Of a DNA stretch of 36,739 nucleotides, positions 23,619 through 32,161 are shown one piece after another. The notes beneath the pieces are model-generated. The model saw only the letters and a program-made list of their open reading frames with translations, was not told where the DNA came from and did no database searches. The stretch comes from an uncultured bacterium (GTDB taxonomy: Bacteria; Verrucomicrobiota; Kiritimatiellia; CAIKKV01; CAITUY01), in NCBI GenBank assembly GCA_903895695.1, contig CAITUY010000248.1:1-36739 (forward strand), written 5' to 3'. The stretch's first letter is position 1; each line of letters opens with the position of its first letter. A program made the translations under genes and the position numbers.

Positions 23619-25406
23619 TTACGCCTGGGTGCCGATGCCGGCCAGGCCCAGCATCGGGCTGTGCAATTCATCAAGGACGCGGCCACCGCCCAGGTACATA
23701 TGCACGCCGCACGGCAGGCACGGATCGAAGCTGCGCACGGTGCGCAGGATATCGATGCCCTTGAACGTGTCGCTGCCGTTCTCCTCGAAAAGCGGCGTGT
23801 GCGCCACGGCATCCTCCATCGGCCCCGGCGTGCCGGTGCTGTCGGTCGCGCTCGCATTCCAGCAGGTGGGCGGGTAGGGGTGGTAGTTGGCAATCTTGCG
23901 GTCGCGGATCACGAGATGGTGCGAAAGCACGCCGCGCACCGCCTCGTGGAAGCCGACGCCCAGGCCTTCCTCCGGCACCTCGAAGGCCTCGAAGGTCTTG
24001 GTGCGGCCGGCGCGGACCTCCTCCATGGCCTTTTCGTAGAAGTGCAAGCCCATGGCCGCCGCGTAGGCGATGAAGTAGATGCGGGCGCGATCCCGCTCAA
24101 TGGTGTTGCACCATTGGGGCACCTTCCACTCGAACTCCGTTTCCGGCAGCGTCGCGCTCTTGGGCAACGAGATCCGCACCGAGGTCCCCGTGGCCTTCAC
24201 GTAGGGGGTGTTCACGAGGCCGGAGAGCGCCGTGGACCACAGCCGCGCCAGGGGGCCGCCGCCCGTCTCCAGCGGGAACATGGTGCCCGATTTCGCATCG
24301 TGCCAGCGCGGGCTCATCACCCAACTGTAGTGGCCGTCGAAGTTGCGCTTCTGCGGCTGCGGCAACGTGGTCTGGTTCCAGGGATGGCGCTGGTCCACGG
24401 GATTGCCGAGCGGATCCTTCGTGACGAAGGGTGGTTCCTGGTCCCAGTCGCCGTAGAACGACCCGCCGAGCAGGATGCGCAGACCCAGGTTGATATCGAT
24501 CAGGTTGTTGGTGACCAGTTTCCCGTCCACGACCACGCCCGGCGTCACGAACATCCCGCGGCCCCATTCGTTCATGGTGGCGTAGCGATAGTCGCCGACG
24601 TCGGGATTCTGGAACGAGCCCCAGCAGGCGAGTTGCGTCCGCCGACGCCCGACCGCCTCGTAGCCCGGCAGGCTCTCGTAGAAGAAGTTGAACAGGTCGT
24701 CGTTCAGCGGCACGGCCTTTTTGACGAAGTCAAAGACCTTGAGCAGCCGCACCAGGTAGTCGGTGAAGACCTGGGGCGTGGCCACGGTGCCGACGCCGCC
24801 GGGGTAAATGGTTGAGGGGTGCACGTGGCGCCCCTCCATCAGGCAGCACATCTCGCGCGTGAGCCGCCCCATCTGCAGCGATTCCTTGTACATCGCCCCC
24901 ACGAACGGGTTGAAGGCGCGCATGATGTCGGCCATGGTGCGGAAACCGTGCACGTCGCCGTGGGGCGCCAGGGTGGTCTCCGCCTTCCGCAGCAACGACG
25001 GGTTGGTCTCCTTGACCACCTGCTCGCAGAAGTCGACAAACACCAGGTTGTCCTGGAACAAGGTGTGGTCGAACATGAACTCGGCCGCTTCGCCCAGGTT
25101 GACGATCCATTCCGCCAGGGCCGGCGGCGTGACGCCGTAGGCCATGTTCTGCGCGGAAGCCGAGCAGGCGGCATGGTTGTCGCCGCAGATGCCGCAGATG
25201 CGGCTGGTGATGAAGTGGGCATCGCGCGGATCCTTGCCACGCAGGAAGACGCTGTAGCCGCGGAACAGCGACGAGGTGACCTTGCATTCCGCCACCTGCC
25301 GGTTGTTGAAGTCGATCTTGGTGTAAACGCCAAGATTGCCCACAATCCGGGAAATCGGGTCCCAGTTCTTCTGAACCAAGGTCTTCTTCTCAGTGCTCGC
25401 TGTCAT
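23619..25406 (-). CDS. [NiFe]-hydrogenase large subunit, group 1h type
   Basis: The 595-residue catalytic subunit oxidises H2 at a Ni-Fe centre. The nickel ligands are in RICGICGDNH (Cys71, Cys74, with His78) and SFDPCLPCGVH (Cys563, Cys566). A 26-residue tail follows His569 and would be cut off by the maturation protease encoded downstream. The tail begins MYLGGG, as I recall for the high-affinity 'actinobacterial' enzymes. ATG 25406 overlaps the small-subunit stop (ATGA). ISRIVGNLGVYTKIDFNNRQ at the N-terminus and the full length fit the family. Group assignment rests on motif resemblance and should be tested with a tree. Confidence 0.93.
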   Translation of the reverse strand: MTASTEKKTLVQKNWDPISRIVGNLGVYTKIDFNNRQVAECKVTSSLFRGYSVFLRGKDPRDAHFITSRICGICGDNHAACSASAQNMAYGVTPPALAEWIVNLGEAAEFMFDHTLFQDNLVFVDFCEQVVKETNPSLLRKAETTLAPHGDVHGFRTMADIMRAFNPFVGAMYKESLQMGRLTREMCCLMEGRHVHPSTIYPGGVGTVATPQVFTDYLVRLLKVFDFVKKAVPLNDDLFNFFYESLPGYEAVGRRRTQLACWGSFQNPDVGDYRYATMNEWGRGMFVTPGVVVDGKLVTNNLIDINLGLRILLGGSFYGDWDQEPPFVTKDPLGNPVDQRHPWNQTTLPQPQKRNFDGHYSWVMSPRWHDAKSGTMFPLETGGGPLARLWSTALSGLVNTPYVKATGTSVRISLPKSATLPETEFEWKVPQWCNTIERDRARIYFIAYAAAMGLHFYEKAMEEVRAGRTKTFEAFEVPEEGLGVGFHEAVRGVLSHHLVIRDRKIANYHPYPPTCWNASATDSTGTPGPMEDAVAHTPLFEENGSDTFKGIDILRTVRSFDPCLPCGVHMYLGGGRVLDELHSPMLGLAGIGTQA

Positions 25407-26470
25407 TCCTGACTCCTCGTTTTGTCGTCGACGCGCATGTGGGGATCGAACCCGGTGGTAAGCGCCGGCCCGCGGCACCGCCACTTCGGCTCCTTGTTGA
25501 CGGTCCGGTTGGTGATGGCGCGAAGTTGCCGGATGAGCGGCCCATAGGTGTTGCCGATGAGCCCCGAGGACAGGGTGCCGCCCGGCGGCTCATCCATGAA
25601 CGGCATGAACTTGTCGGGGAAGCCCGGCATGGTGCAGCCAATGCAGATGCCCCCGACGTTGGGGCACCCACCCACGCCGCCGATCCAGCCGCGCTTGGGC
25701 ACATTGCAGTTGACGACCGGGCCCCAGCAGCCGAGCGGCACCTGGCACTTGGGCGAGTTGTAATCACACGCAAAGTCGCCTTGTTCGTAATAACCCGCCC
25801 GGTCGCAGCCTTCGTGCACGGTCTTGCCGAAGAGCCAGGTGGGTCGCAGTTGTTCGTCGAGCGGAATCATCGGGTTCTTGCCGGCCACCTGATAGAGCAG
25901 CCACAGCAGCGTTTCCATGAAGTTGTCCGGATGCACCGGGCAGCCCGGGACATTGACGATCGGGATGCCCGCCTTGCTCTTGAAGTCCCAGCCCAGGTAA
26001 TCGGCGAGCCCCATGCAGCCGGTGGCGTTACCCGCCATGGCGTGGATGCCGCCATAGGTGGCGCACGTGCCGCACGCCACGACCGCCAGCGCCTTCGGCG
26101 CGAGCCGGTCGATCCACGTGTTCAACGTGATCGGCTCTCCCGTCTGCGGGTCGTTGCCGAACGAGGTGAAGTAACCCTCGCTATGCGTTTCCTCGTTGGG
26201 AATCGAGCCCTCGACCACGAAGACGAATGGGCCGAGTTTGTCCTGAGCCGCGGCATGGTATGGCGCGATGAAATCGTCGCCGGACTCGGTGGCCAGGGTC
26301 TTGCTGTGCAGATGCACCTTGGGCAGCCCCGGCACCAGGCCGAGCAGGACATCCTCAAGCGAGGGCTGGGAGGCTGCGGTCACAGACACCGAATCGCCGT
26401 CGCAGCTCATGCCCTCCGAAATCCAGAGCACGTGAATCTCTTTAACGCCAGCCGGTTCCTGCTGTGTCAT
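25403..26470 (-). CDS. [NiFe]-hydrogenase small subunit, group 1h type
   Basis: The 355-residue Fe-S subunit passes electrons from the active site. The proximal cluster site reads EGMSCDGDSVS (Cys23), with Asp where other groups have a second cysteine. This 3Cys-1Asp arrangement is known from the Cupriavidus actinobacterial-type enzyme. Cys133/Cys136 in ACGTCATYGG and Cys177 in GCPVHP complete it. Further Cys and His ligands (HEGC near 219-222, CQVPLGC near 242-248, and cysteines at 255-279) hold the medial and distal clusters. There is no Tat signal, so the enzyme stays in the cytoplasm unless carried by a partner. AAGGAGGCAGTC gives a strong start. First gene of the operon. Confidence 0.93.
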   Translation of the reverse strand: MTQQEPAGVKEIHVLWISEGMSCDGDSVSVTAASQPSLEDVLLGLVPGLPKVHLHSKTLATESGDDFIAPYHAAAQDKLGPFVFVVEGSIPNEETHSEGYFTSFGNDPQTGEPITLNTWIDRLAPKALAVVACGTCATYGGIHAMAGNATGCMGLADYLGWDFKSKAGIPIVNVPGCPVHPDNFMETLLWLLYQVAGKNPMIPLDEQLRPTWLFGKTVHEGCDRAGYYEQGDFACDYNSPKCQVPLGCWGPVVNCNVPKRGWIGGVGGCPNVGGICIGCTMPGFPDKFMPFMDEPPGGTLSSGLIGNTYGPLIRQLRAITNRTVNKEPKWRCRGPALTTGFDPHMRVDDKTRSQE

Positions 26471-26620
26471 GACTGCCTCCTTGTTCCGTGTGCTGTCTGC
26501 CGGTTACCGCAATTCGCGCTCCTTTAACAGGGCCTAGGTTAGATGGCTCCAATTCCGTGGCCATAGGGAATTCTCCTAAATTGAACAGCGAAAAGCCTCA
26601 TGCGAGGCGGCGTGGTTCTC

Positions 26621-26640
26621 GGGCGAGCGTCCCCGCGAGC
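26621..26640. repeat. 20-base exact repeat shared with 8063-8082
   Basis: The sequence GGGCGAGCGTCCCCGCGAGC is identical to the inverse complement of 8063-8082, where it carries the CTCC (GGAG) head. Here the head is worn. It lies in the gap between the hydrogenase and subtilisin genes and supports a further REP subfamily. Confidence 0.55.
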
Positions 26641-26759
26641 CGCGCGAATGACCCGCATCGAGCCGAGTTCTCGCACGCGCCGGCTTGCTTTGTTATCATG
26701 TCACCAATGGACCCTAATGGAATGGCTTCAATGGCGGATGCGAGAACCGGGCGGGACGC

Positions 26760-28616
26760 GTGACTGGCAGGCTACATCTGGCACTGGCCGCGGCGTTGGC
26801 CTTGAGCCTAACGGCCGTTGCGGCAATCGCCGCCGCGCCAGGTTCCGGTAAGATCGCCCCGGCCTTGGCCGCCGCATTCCGCTCGTCCACCAACGTGCCG
26901 TTCGTGGTGCTGATGCAGGAGCAGGCCGACCTGGCGGGCGCCGGACGTCTGCGCACCAAGGAGGAGAAGGGGCGCTTTGTCTATGCGGCGCTCCACGACG
27001 CGGCCGTCCGGGTCCAGCAGCCGCTGAAGGAGGCGCTGGCCAGACGCGGCGTCGGGTGTCGTTCGTTCTGGATTGTCAACGCCCTGTGGATTGCCGGGGA
27101 TGCCGCCACGGCCGACTTGGCGGCGCAACGGGCCGAGGTGCGCGGCGTCGTAGCTGACCGGGTGCAGTCCTGTCCCTTGCCGAAGCCGGCGCTCGCGCAG
27201 CCCGCGGCCACGCTCAGCGTTGAGTGGAATATTGCCAAGATCCAGGCGCCGGACGTGTGGGCGTTGGGCTATACGGGGCAGGGCGTCATCGTGGGTGGTC
27301 AGGACACCGGCTATATGTGGGATCATGCCGCGCTCAAGGCGGCTTATCGCGGCTGGGATGGAACCAACGTCGATCACAACTACAACTGGCACGATGCCTT
27401 TCATCCGGCCGGCACGAACGCCAGCGGCTCGGTCGCGCCGTGGGACGATGATGGGCATGGCACCCACACCATGGGAACCATGGTGGGCACGGATGGCGCG
27501 AACCAGATCGGCGTGGCCCCCGGCGCGCGCTGGATCGGCGCCCGGAACATGCAGGGCGGCTATGGAAGTTATGCCAGCTACCTGGAATGCTTCGAATGGT
27601 TCATGGCTCCCACGGATTTGGCCGGGCAGAATCCCGATCCCGCCCGGGTGCCCGACGTGATGAACAACTCATGGGCGTTTGAACCCGTCGAAGGCTTGAC
27701 GAATGTCGACATGCTCAAGCCGGCGGTCGAGGCGTGCCGGGCGGCCGGTATTGTCGTGGTTGCCGCCGCCGGCAACGAGGGCCCTTCGCCGTCATCCGTC
27801 ATGTATCCGCCGGGTCTCTATCAGGCCGTGATCACCGCCGGGGCTGTCGATGCGGGTGACACGATCGCCAGTTTCAGCAGCCGTGGCCCGGTCACCGCGG
27901 ACGGCAGCGGCCGGATGAAACCGGACGTCTGTGCGCCGGGCGTGAACGTGCGTTCGTCCTACAATGACGGCGGCTACACGAGTCTGCAGGGAACCAGCAT
28001 GGCGTCGCCGCACGTGGCCGGCACCGTGGCGCTGATTCTGTCGGCTCACCCGGCGTTGAAGGGCCAGGTGGACCGGATCGAGACGTTGCTCGAACGCACC
28101 GCGGTGCCGCTCTCCCCGACGCCCGACAACACCTACGGGTGGGGGCGGATCAATGCCCTGGCGGCAGTGGGGGTGGATGATTCGGACTCGGACGGCATGG
28201 CGAACTGGTGGGAGATTGTGTTCGGCTTGAACCCGACCAATGCGCTCGACGCGACGGATGATCCGGACGGCGATGGCATGACCAGTTGGGAGGAATCGAT
28301 CTGCAACACCGACCCGGCCAACCGGGACTCGGTGCTCCGGATCGAGAGCGTTTCGGCGGCGGCCCCGGGCCTGGCCTCGATCGCCTGGCAAAGCCGGCAG
28401 GATGGTTTTCAAACGACCCGGCCGTACCAGGTTTTGTGGAGCGACTCTCTTGTTGGCACGAACGCCGGCGCGTGGCATGTGGCGCAGACGAATGTGGCGC
28501 CGACCGGCGACCGGACCTCGGTCACCGTGCCGGTGGCCGCCGATGGGGCCGTGCGTTTCTACCGCGTCGGCGTGTCGACCGCCACCGGCGGCGTCTATTC
28601 GGCCAGCGTGAAGTGA
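26760..28616 (+). CDS. Secreted subtilisin-like serine protease (S8) with C-terminal calcium-type repeats
   Basis: The 618-residue exported protease has a signal peptide (residues 1-26, hydrophobic core LALAAALALSLTAVAAIA), a propeptide to about 150, then the catalytic domain. The triad is Asp182 (GGQDTGY), His233 (DGHGTHTMG) and Ser413 (GTSMASPHVAG), with oxyanion Asn339 (AAGNEG). From about 473 the sequence DDSDSDGMANWWEIVFGLNP and DDPDGDGMTSWEE resembles thrombospondin type 3 calcium loops common in PVC proteins, followed by a beta-rich tail. There is no sorting signal or membrane anchor at the end. Translation starts at GTG 26760, with only a loose GGGCGGGA upstream. Confidence 0.9.
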   Translation: MTGRLHLALAAALALSLTAVAAIAAAPGSGKIAPALAAAFRSSTNVPFVVLMQEQADLAGAGRLRTKEEKGRFVYAALHDAAVRVQQPLKEALARRGVGCRSFWIVNALWIAGDAATADLAAQRAEVRGVVADRVQSCPLPKPALAQPAATLSVEWNIAKIQAPDVWALGYTGQGVIVGGQDTGYMWDHAALKAAYRGWDGTNVDHNYNWHDAFHPAGTNASGSVAPWDDDGHGTHTMGTMVGTDGANQIGVAPGARWIGARNMQGGYGSYASYLECFEWFMAPTDLAGQNPDPARVPDVMNNSWAFEPVEGLTNVDMLKPAVEACRAAGIVVVAAAGNEGPSPSSVMYPPGLYQAVITAGAVDAGDTIASFSSRGPVTADGSGRMKPDVCAPGVNVRSSYNDGGYTSLQGTSMASPHVAGTVALILSAHPALKGQVDRIETLLERTAVPLSPTPDNTYGWGRINALAAVGVDDSDSDGMANWWEIVFGLNPTNALDATDDPDGDGMTSWEESICNTDPANRDSVLRIESVSAAAPGLASIAWQSRQDGFQTTRPYQVLWSDSLVGTNAGAWHVAQTNVAPTGDRTSVTVPVAADGAVRFYRVGVSTATGGVYSASVK

Positions 28617-28710
28617 GGGTGGTTGACGGGTTTCGGGGCCTCCGCTACGGTCACAGCCCTGTAAACAGTGGAGTCGGGGGGGCCTCGCGCAACGCCAAAG
28701 GAAACCGGAC

Positions 28711-30111
28711 ATGACCAGCGGAAAACTGCAGATTGGATGGGCTCGGGGGGATATCACCCCGCTTCGCAAGACGCTCCTCATGGGACAGTTCCATGCGCGC
28801 CTTTCCACGGGCGTGCTTTCGCCCCTCACCGCCACGGCCCTCGCCCTTGAAGTCCGCGGCGCGGATGGCGCCGTCGAGCAGGCGGTCCTGCTCTCGTGCG
28901 ACCTGGTGTGCGACAAGTTCAAGCCCGACCTGCTGCGCGAACTCGCCGGCCGCTGCCCGGGCCTGGACCTGAACAAGATCACGGTCAACACCACGCATAC
29001 GCATGCCGCGCCCACCATGACGCGCGGCATCTACGACGAGCCTGCGAACGACCCGGAGTTCCTGGGTCCCGACGAGTATCGCCTCTGGCTGGCCGTGCGA
29101 CTGGCCGAAACCGTGGCCGAGGCCTGGAACGGCCGTAAGCCCGGCAGCGTGGCGCGCGGATTCGGGTACGCCGTGGTGGGCCGCTGCCGCCGCGCCGTCT
29201 ACGCCGACGGCAAGGCCGCGATGTATGGCGACACCAACCAGCCGGACTTCATCGGGTTCGAGTCCTGCGACGATCATGCCATCAACCTGCTCTTCACGCG
29301 CGACGCGGCCGGCGCGTTGACGGGCGTCGTCGTGAACGTGGCCTGCCCCTCGCAGTGCGACGAGCAGGTGTACGTCGTCTCCTCCGATTTCTGGCATAAC
29401 GTGCGCCAGGAAATCGCGGCCCGCCACGGCGCCGCGGTTCACGTGCTGCCGCAGTGCGCCCCGGCCGGCGACATGTCGCCGCACCTTCTGACGGACAAAC
29501 AGGCGGAGACGGGACTGCGCAGCCGCCTCGGGCTCGACGCCAAGGGCATCATCGCGCGCCGCATCCTCGCGGCCGTGGACGAAGGGCTGGCCAGCGCCTC
29601 GCCGTTCCGCGACACCGTGTCGTTCGCGCATTCGGTCAAGACGCTCCGCCTGCCGCGGCTGATGGTTTCGGCCGCGGAGTACGAACTGGAGAAGCGCATC
29701 CCGTCCATGAGCGAGGCGGAACGCGCCCGGCAGCCCTATGCCTTCCAGCGCCTCTGGCCCTTCGGCGGGGCCTGCGACCTGGTCACGCGGTACGAGCAGC
29801 AGAAGGAGCACCCCGTGCACGAAGTCGAGGCCCATGTCATCCGCCTCGATGACGTGGCGTTGGCCACGAATGCCTTCGAACTCTTCGTCGATTACGGCAC
29901 GCAGATTCGCTGCCGCAGCCGGGCGGCGCAGACGTTCCTCGTTCAACTCGCGGACGGCTCCGGCGACGGCGGCTACCTGCCCACCCAGCGGGCGCTGAAC
30001 GGGGGACATTACAGCGCGCTGATCAAGTCCAACTGGGTCGGCCCGGCCGGCGGGCGGGTGCTGGTCGATGAGACCGTCCGCACCATCGACGCGTTGTTCG
30101 CGAGGGCGTGA
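28711..30111 (+). CDS. Neutral/alkaline ceramidase N-terminal-like protein
   Basis: The 466-residue protein opens with KLQIGWARGDITP (residues 5-17) and holds LSCDLVCDKF and TVNTTHTHAAP (91-101, with His96 and His98), matching the metal-binding core of neutral-ceramidase-type hydrolases. It lacks the C-terminal domain and the signal peptide of secreted ceramidases, so it is probably a cytoplasmic relative with unknown substrate. Such short versions are frequent in PVC genomes. AAAGGAAACCGGAC precedes the ATG. The neighbouring UroD-like gene downstream points the same way, separated by a REP. Confidence 0.75.
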   Translation: MTSGKLQIGWARGDITPLRKTLLMGQFHARLSTGVLSPLTATALALEVRGADGAVEQAVLLSCDLVCDKFKPDLLRELAGRCPGLDLNKITVNTTHTHAAPTMTRGIYDEPANDPEFLGPDEYRLWLAVRLAETVAEAWNGRKPGSVARGFGYAVVGRCRRAVYADGKAAMYGDTNQPDFIGFESCDDHAINLLFTRDAAGALTGVVVNVACPSQCDEQVYVVSSDFWHNVRQEIAARHGAAVHVLPQCAPAGDMSPHLLTDKQAETGLRSRLGLDAKGIIARRILAAVDEGLASASPFRDTVSFAHSVKTLRLPRLMVSAAEYELEKRIPSMSEAERARQPYAFQRLWPFGGACDLVTRYEQQKEHPVHEVEAHVIRLDDVALATNAFELFVDYGTQIRCRSRAAQTFLVQLADGSGDGGYLPTQRALNGGHYSALIKSNWVGPAGGRVLVDETVRTIDALFARA

Positions 30112-30123
30112 CTCTTCGATTGG

Positions 30124-30152
30124 GTAGGGCGACGGCGTCCTCGCCGCGCCGT
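30124..30152 (+). repeat. Single GTAG-type REP (family A)
   Basis: GTAGGGCGACGGCGTCCTCG followed by CCGCGCCGT is identical over its length to the plus-strand unit at 23270. It stands alone, without an inverted partner, 72 nt before the preferred start of the UroD-like gene. Confidence 0.8.
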
Positions 30153-30195
30153 GCTTGACGAGGCCGAGTATAGACGTTGGATGAGGGACTGCCGC

Positions 30196-31248
30196 ATGGA
30201 ATTCAATCCCGATTACCGGCATTTTGTTGAGGCCGCCTGGAACCGGCGGCCGGCCCGCCTGCCGCTCTACGAGCATTTCGTCAATGCAAGTTCCATGGAG
30301 AAAGTCCTGGGCTTGCGTTTCGCCGATCTGGAGCATGGCGACGCCAGGGACCGCGCCGAGTATTTTCGCCAGCACTGCCGGTTCTTTCGCGAGCTGACCT
30401 ACGACACGGTGTCGTACGAAGTCTGCATTGGCGGGGCGCTGCCCGGGCAGTCGGCGATCTGCGGCGGCCAGGGCCCCATCCAGTCGCGCTCCGATTTCGA
30501 TGCCTATCCCTGGGCTGAACTGCCCGCGCGCTTTTGGCAACAGGCCCGCCCGCGCCTGGATGCGCTGGTTGCCGCGCTGCCGCCCGGCATGAAAGCGGTG
30601 GGCGGCGTTGGCAACGGTGTGTTCGAGTTGGCCGAATCGCTGGTTGGACTCGAATATCTGCCCTTCATCCAGGTCGACGACCCGGAGCTGTATGCGGACC
30701 TGTTCCGCGCCATCGGCAACCTGATGTGCACGATCTGGCAGGAATTCATGCCGCGCTATGCAGACGCGTTTGCGGCCTGCCGTTTCGGGGACGATCTCGG
30801 CTTCAAGTCGTCGCTGCTGACCAATCCGGTGACGGTCCGCGAGCATATCCTCCCGCAGTACCGCCGGGTGATCGACATCGTGCATGCCGGCGGCGGACCG
30901 TTCGTGTGGCATTCATGCGGGTGCGTGTTCGAGATCATGGAGGACATGATCGCCCTGGGCATGAACGCGAAACATTCGAACGAAGATTCCATTGCTCCGT
31001 TCGATCGCTGGATTGCTGACTATGGCGACAGGATTGGGTTGTTGGGAGGCTTCGACCTGGGCTTCCTCTGCATGAACACTCCCGAGGTCATTCACGACAC
31101 CGTCGTCGAACAGGGCCGACGATTCAGGAAGACGGCGCAAGGGTATGCCCTGGGTTCGGGCAACTCGATTCCCGACTATGTCCCGACCGAGAACTACCTG
31201 GCCATGGTCCGGGCGGCGCAGACGCTGCGGCAAGAAGAAGGCACCTGA
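30196..31248 (+). CDS. Uroporphyrinogen decarboxylase-like protein with HxC zinc motif
   Basis: The 350-residue UroD/MtaA-superfamily protein has WHSCGCV at 238-244 (His239, Cys241), a zinc-binding motif of corrinoid methyltransferases such as MtaA and CmuA. LGFKSSLLTNP (201-211) and GGFDLGFLCMNTPE follow the family. It is therefore more likely a methyltransferase-type enzyme than HemE. ATG 30196 is chosen for GAGGGA upstream. Starts at 30181 and GTG 30151 are in frame, but the latter begins inside the REP. It differs from the UroD-like protein at 17589, which lacks the motif. No corrinoid-protein gene is adjacent. Confidence 0.8.
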   Translation: MEFNPDYRHFVEAAWNRRPARLPLYEHFVNASSMEKVLGLRFADLEHGDARDRAEYFRQHCRFFRELTYDTVSYEVCIGGALPGQSAICGGQGPIQSRSDFDAYPWAELPARFWQQARPRLDALVAALPPGMKAVGGVGNGVFELAESLVGLEYLPFIQVDDPELYADLFRAIGNLMCTIWQEFMPRYADAFAACRFGDDLGFKSSLLTNPVTVREHILPQYRRVIDIVHAGGGPFVWHSCGCVFEIMEDMIALGMNAKHSNEDSIAPFDRWIADYGDRIGLLGGFDLGFLCMNTPEVIHDTVVEQGRRFRKTAQGYALGSGNSIPDYVPTENYLAMVRAAQTLRQEEGT

Positions 31249-31725
31249 GCCCGGCGTCGAACGCAGGGGTGGATGTGATGCGGTGCAGGGGAGGTTTTGA
31301 ACCGCGAAGGGATCATGACAGTTGCGGTGCCTCCTTCGAGAGTTGAACCACCCGCTTCGCTGGAGACACTGAGACACGGAGAAGACTTGTCACTGCTTCA
31401 CTCGTTTCCTTCTCCCAGGAAGACGTTGCGCGAATCTGGTACAGGGCCAGGACTTCGCCCGTGACTGACCCAGTGGCCGTGTGGCGCGGCCCTGTGCCAG
31501 ATTCGCGCAACATTTGGGTTGTCGAGTGCACGGAAGGATGCGGCGGCATGGTTTTGGATTCCCTCTTCCGTGATATTCCTCCGTGCCTCAGCGCCTCCAG
31601 CGTAGCGGGTGGTTCAATTCCAATCCTGTAGATCCTGTCCAAGAATTGGCCCGCTCTTTCTCTCTCCCTTCGTGTTCTTCGTGGTGAGACTCCAGCCCCG
31701 TCTGCGTCTTCGCTGCGCTCGGTCC
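31249..31725. other. Repeat-rich gap between convergent genes
   Basis: The 477 bases between the UroD-like gene and the ABM gene hold no convincing coding sequence. Most of the space is the nested palindrome at 31343-31617. A single CACGAAG-type arm (31668-31687, TTCGTGTTCTTCGTGGTG) follows. Confidence 0.6.
31343..31617. repeat. Large nested palindrome with 41-bp outer arms
   Basis: The outer arms (31343-31383 and 31577-31617, starting TTGAACCACCCGCTTCGCTG) pair with about five mismatches, and the arms carry the CACGGAG repeat theme. Inside, GTTGCGCGAATCTGG and onward (31425-31448) pairs with 31488-31511 with one mismatch in 24. The whole unit is 275 bp, like a miniature inverted-repeat element. 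Confidence 0.75.
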
Positions 31726-32028
31726 TCAGCCGGGCAGTTTCGCGGCCAGCACGTCGATCTTCTCAATCACCGGCGGCTTGGCGAGGAGATCCCCGGCCTT
31801 GGCCATGAGCGCGGCGGCGACCTTGCCGGTGAGATGGGCCTGCCGGCCGGCCTCATTCGGGAAGGCATCAAAGATGCCGAAGGTGGACGGGCCCAGGCGG
31901 ATCCCGAACCAGGCGATCGTGGCCGGCTCGGCCTGCACGAGCGGAAGGCCGCTCATCAGGAAACTCTCCACGTCCTTCTCCTTGCCGGGCTTGGCTTCAA
32001 GCCGGACGAACAACGCGACCTTGATCAT
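31726..32028 (-). CDS. Antibiotic biosynthesis monooxygenase (ABM/YgiN-like) domain protein
   Basis: The 100-residue protein is a single ABM ferredoxin-like fold. MIKVALFVRLEAKPGKEKDV is the typical first strand-helix opening, followed by FLMSGLPLVQAEPATIAWFG and FGIFDAFPNEAGRQAHL. Such dimeric proteins act as cofactor-free monooxygenases on quinols, degrade heme, or serve as ligand-binding stress proteins. There is no evidence to choose here. The start has GGAGGCGTGTC before the ATG. The gene stands alone, between a nested palindrome and a REP pair. Confidence 0.85.
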   Translation of the reverse strand: MIKVALFVRLEAKPGKEKDVESFLMSGLPLVQAEPATIAWFGIRLGPSTFGIFDAFPNEAGRQAHLTGKVAAALMAKAGDLLAKPPVIEKIDVLAAKLPG

Positions 32029-32161
32029 GACACGCCTCCTATGGGTTGCGACGGTAGGTTGCGCGTTGGGGCAGGGCGGGGCCTATCAGGAGGACCATGA
32101 TTTCGGCGTGCGTAATTCCCTGCATGGGCGGTGAGCGGAGGGGGCTTCACATGGAAGGAGC

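Noticed and set aside
23659..24815. Plus-strand open frames antisense to the hydrogenase large subunit
   Set aside because: The minus strand carries intact nickel-binding motifs at both ends. The plus-strand frames are compositional shadows.
26488..26763. 91-codon frame ending on the subtilisin GTG
   Set aside because: It runs through the REP-like 20-mer and has no ribosome-binding site or family resemblance, although its stop overlaps the GTG start.
28651..30912. 753-codon minus-strand frame opposite the ceramidase- and UroD-like genes
   Set aside because: It spans two plus-strand genes and a REP without any domain; a typical long shadow in GC-rich DNA.
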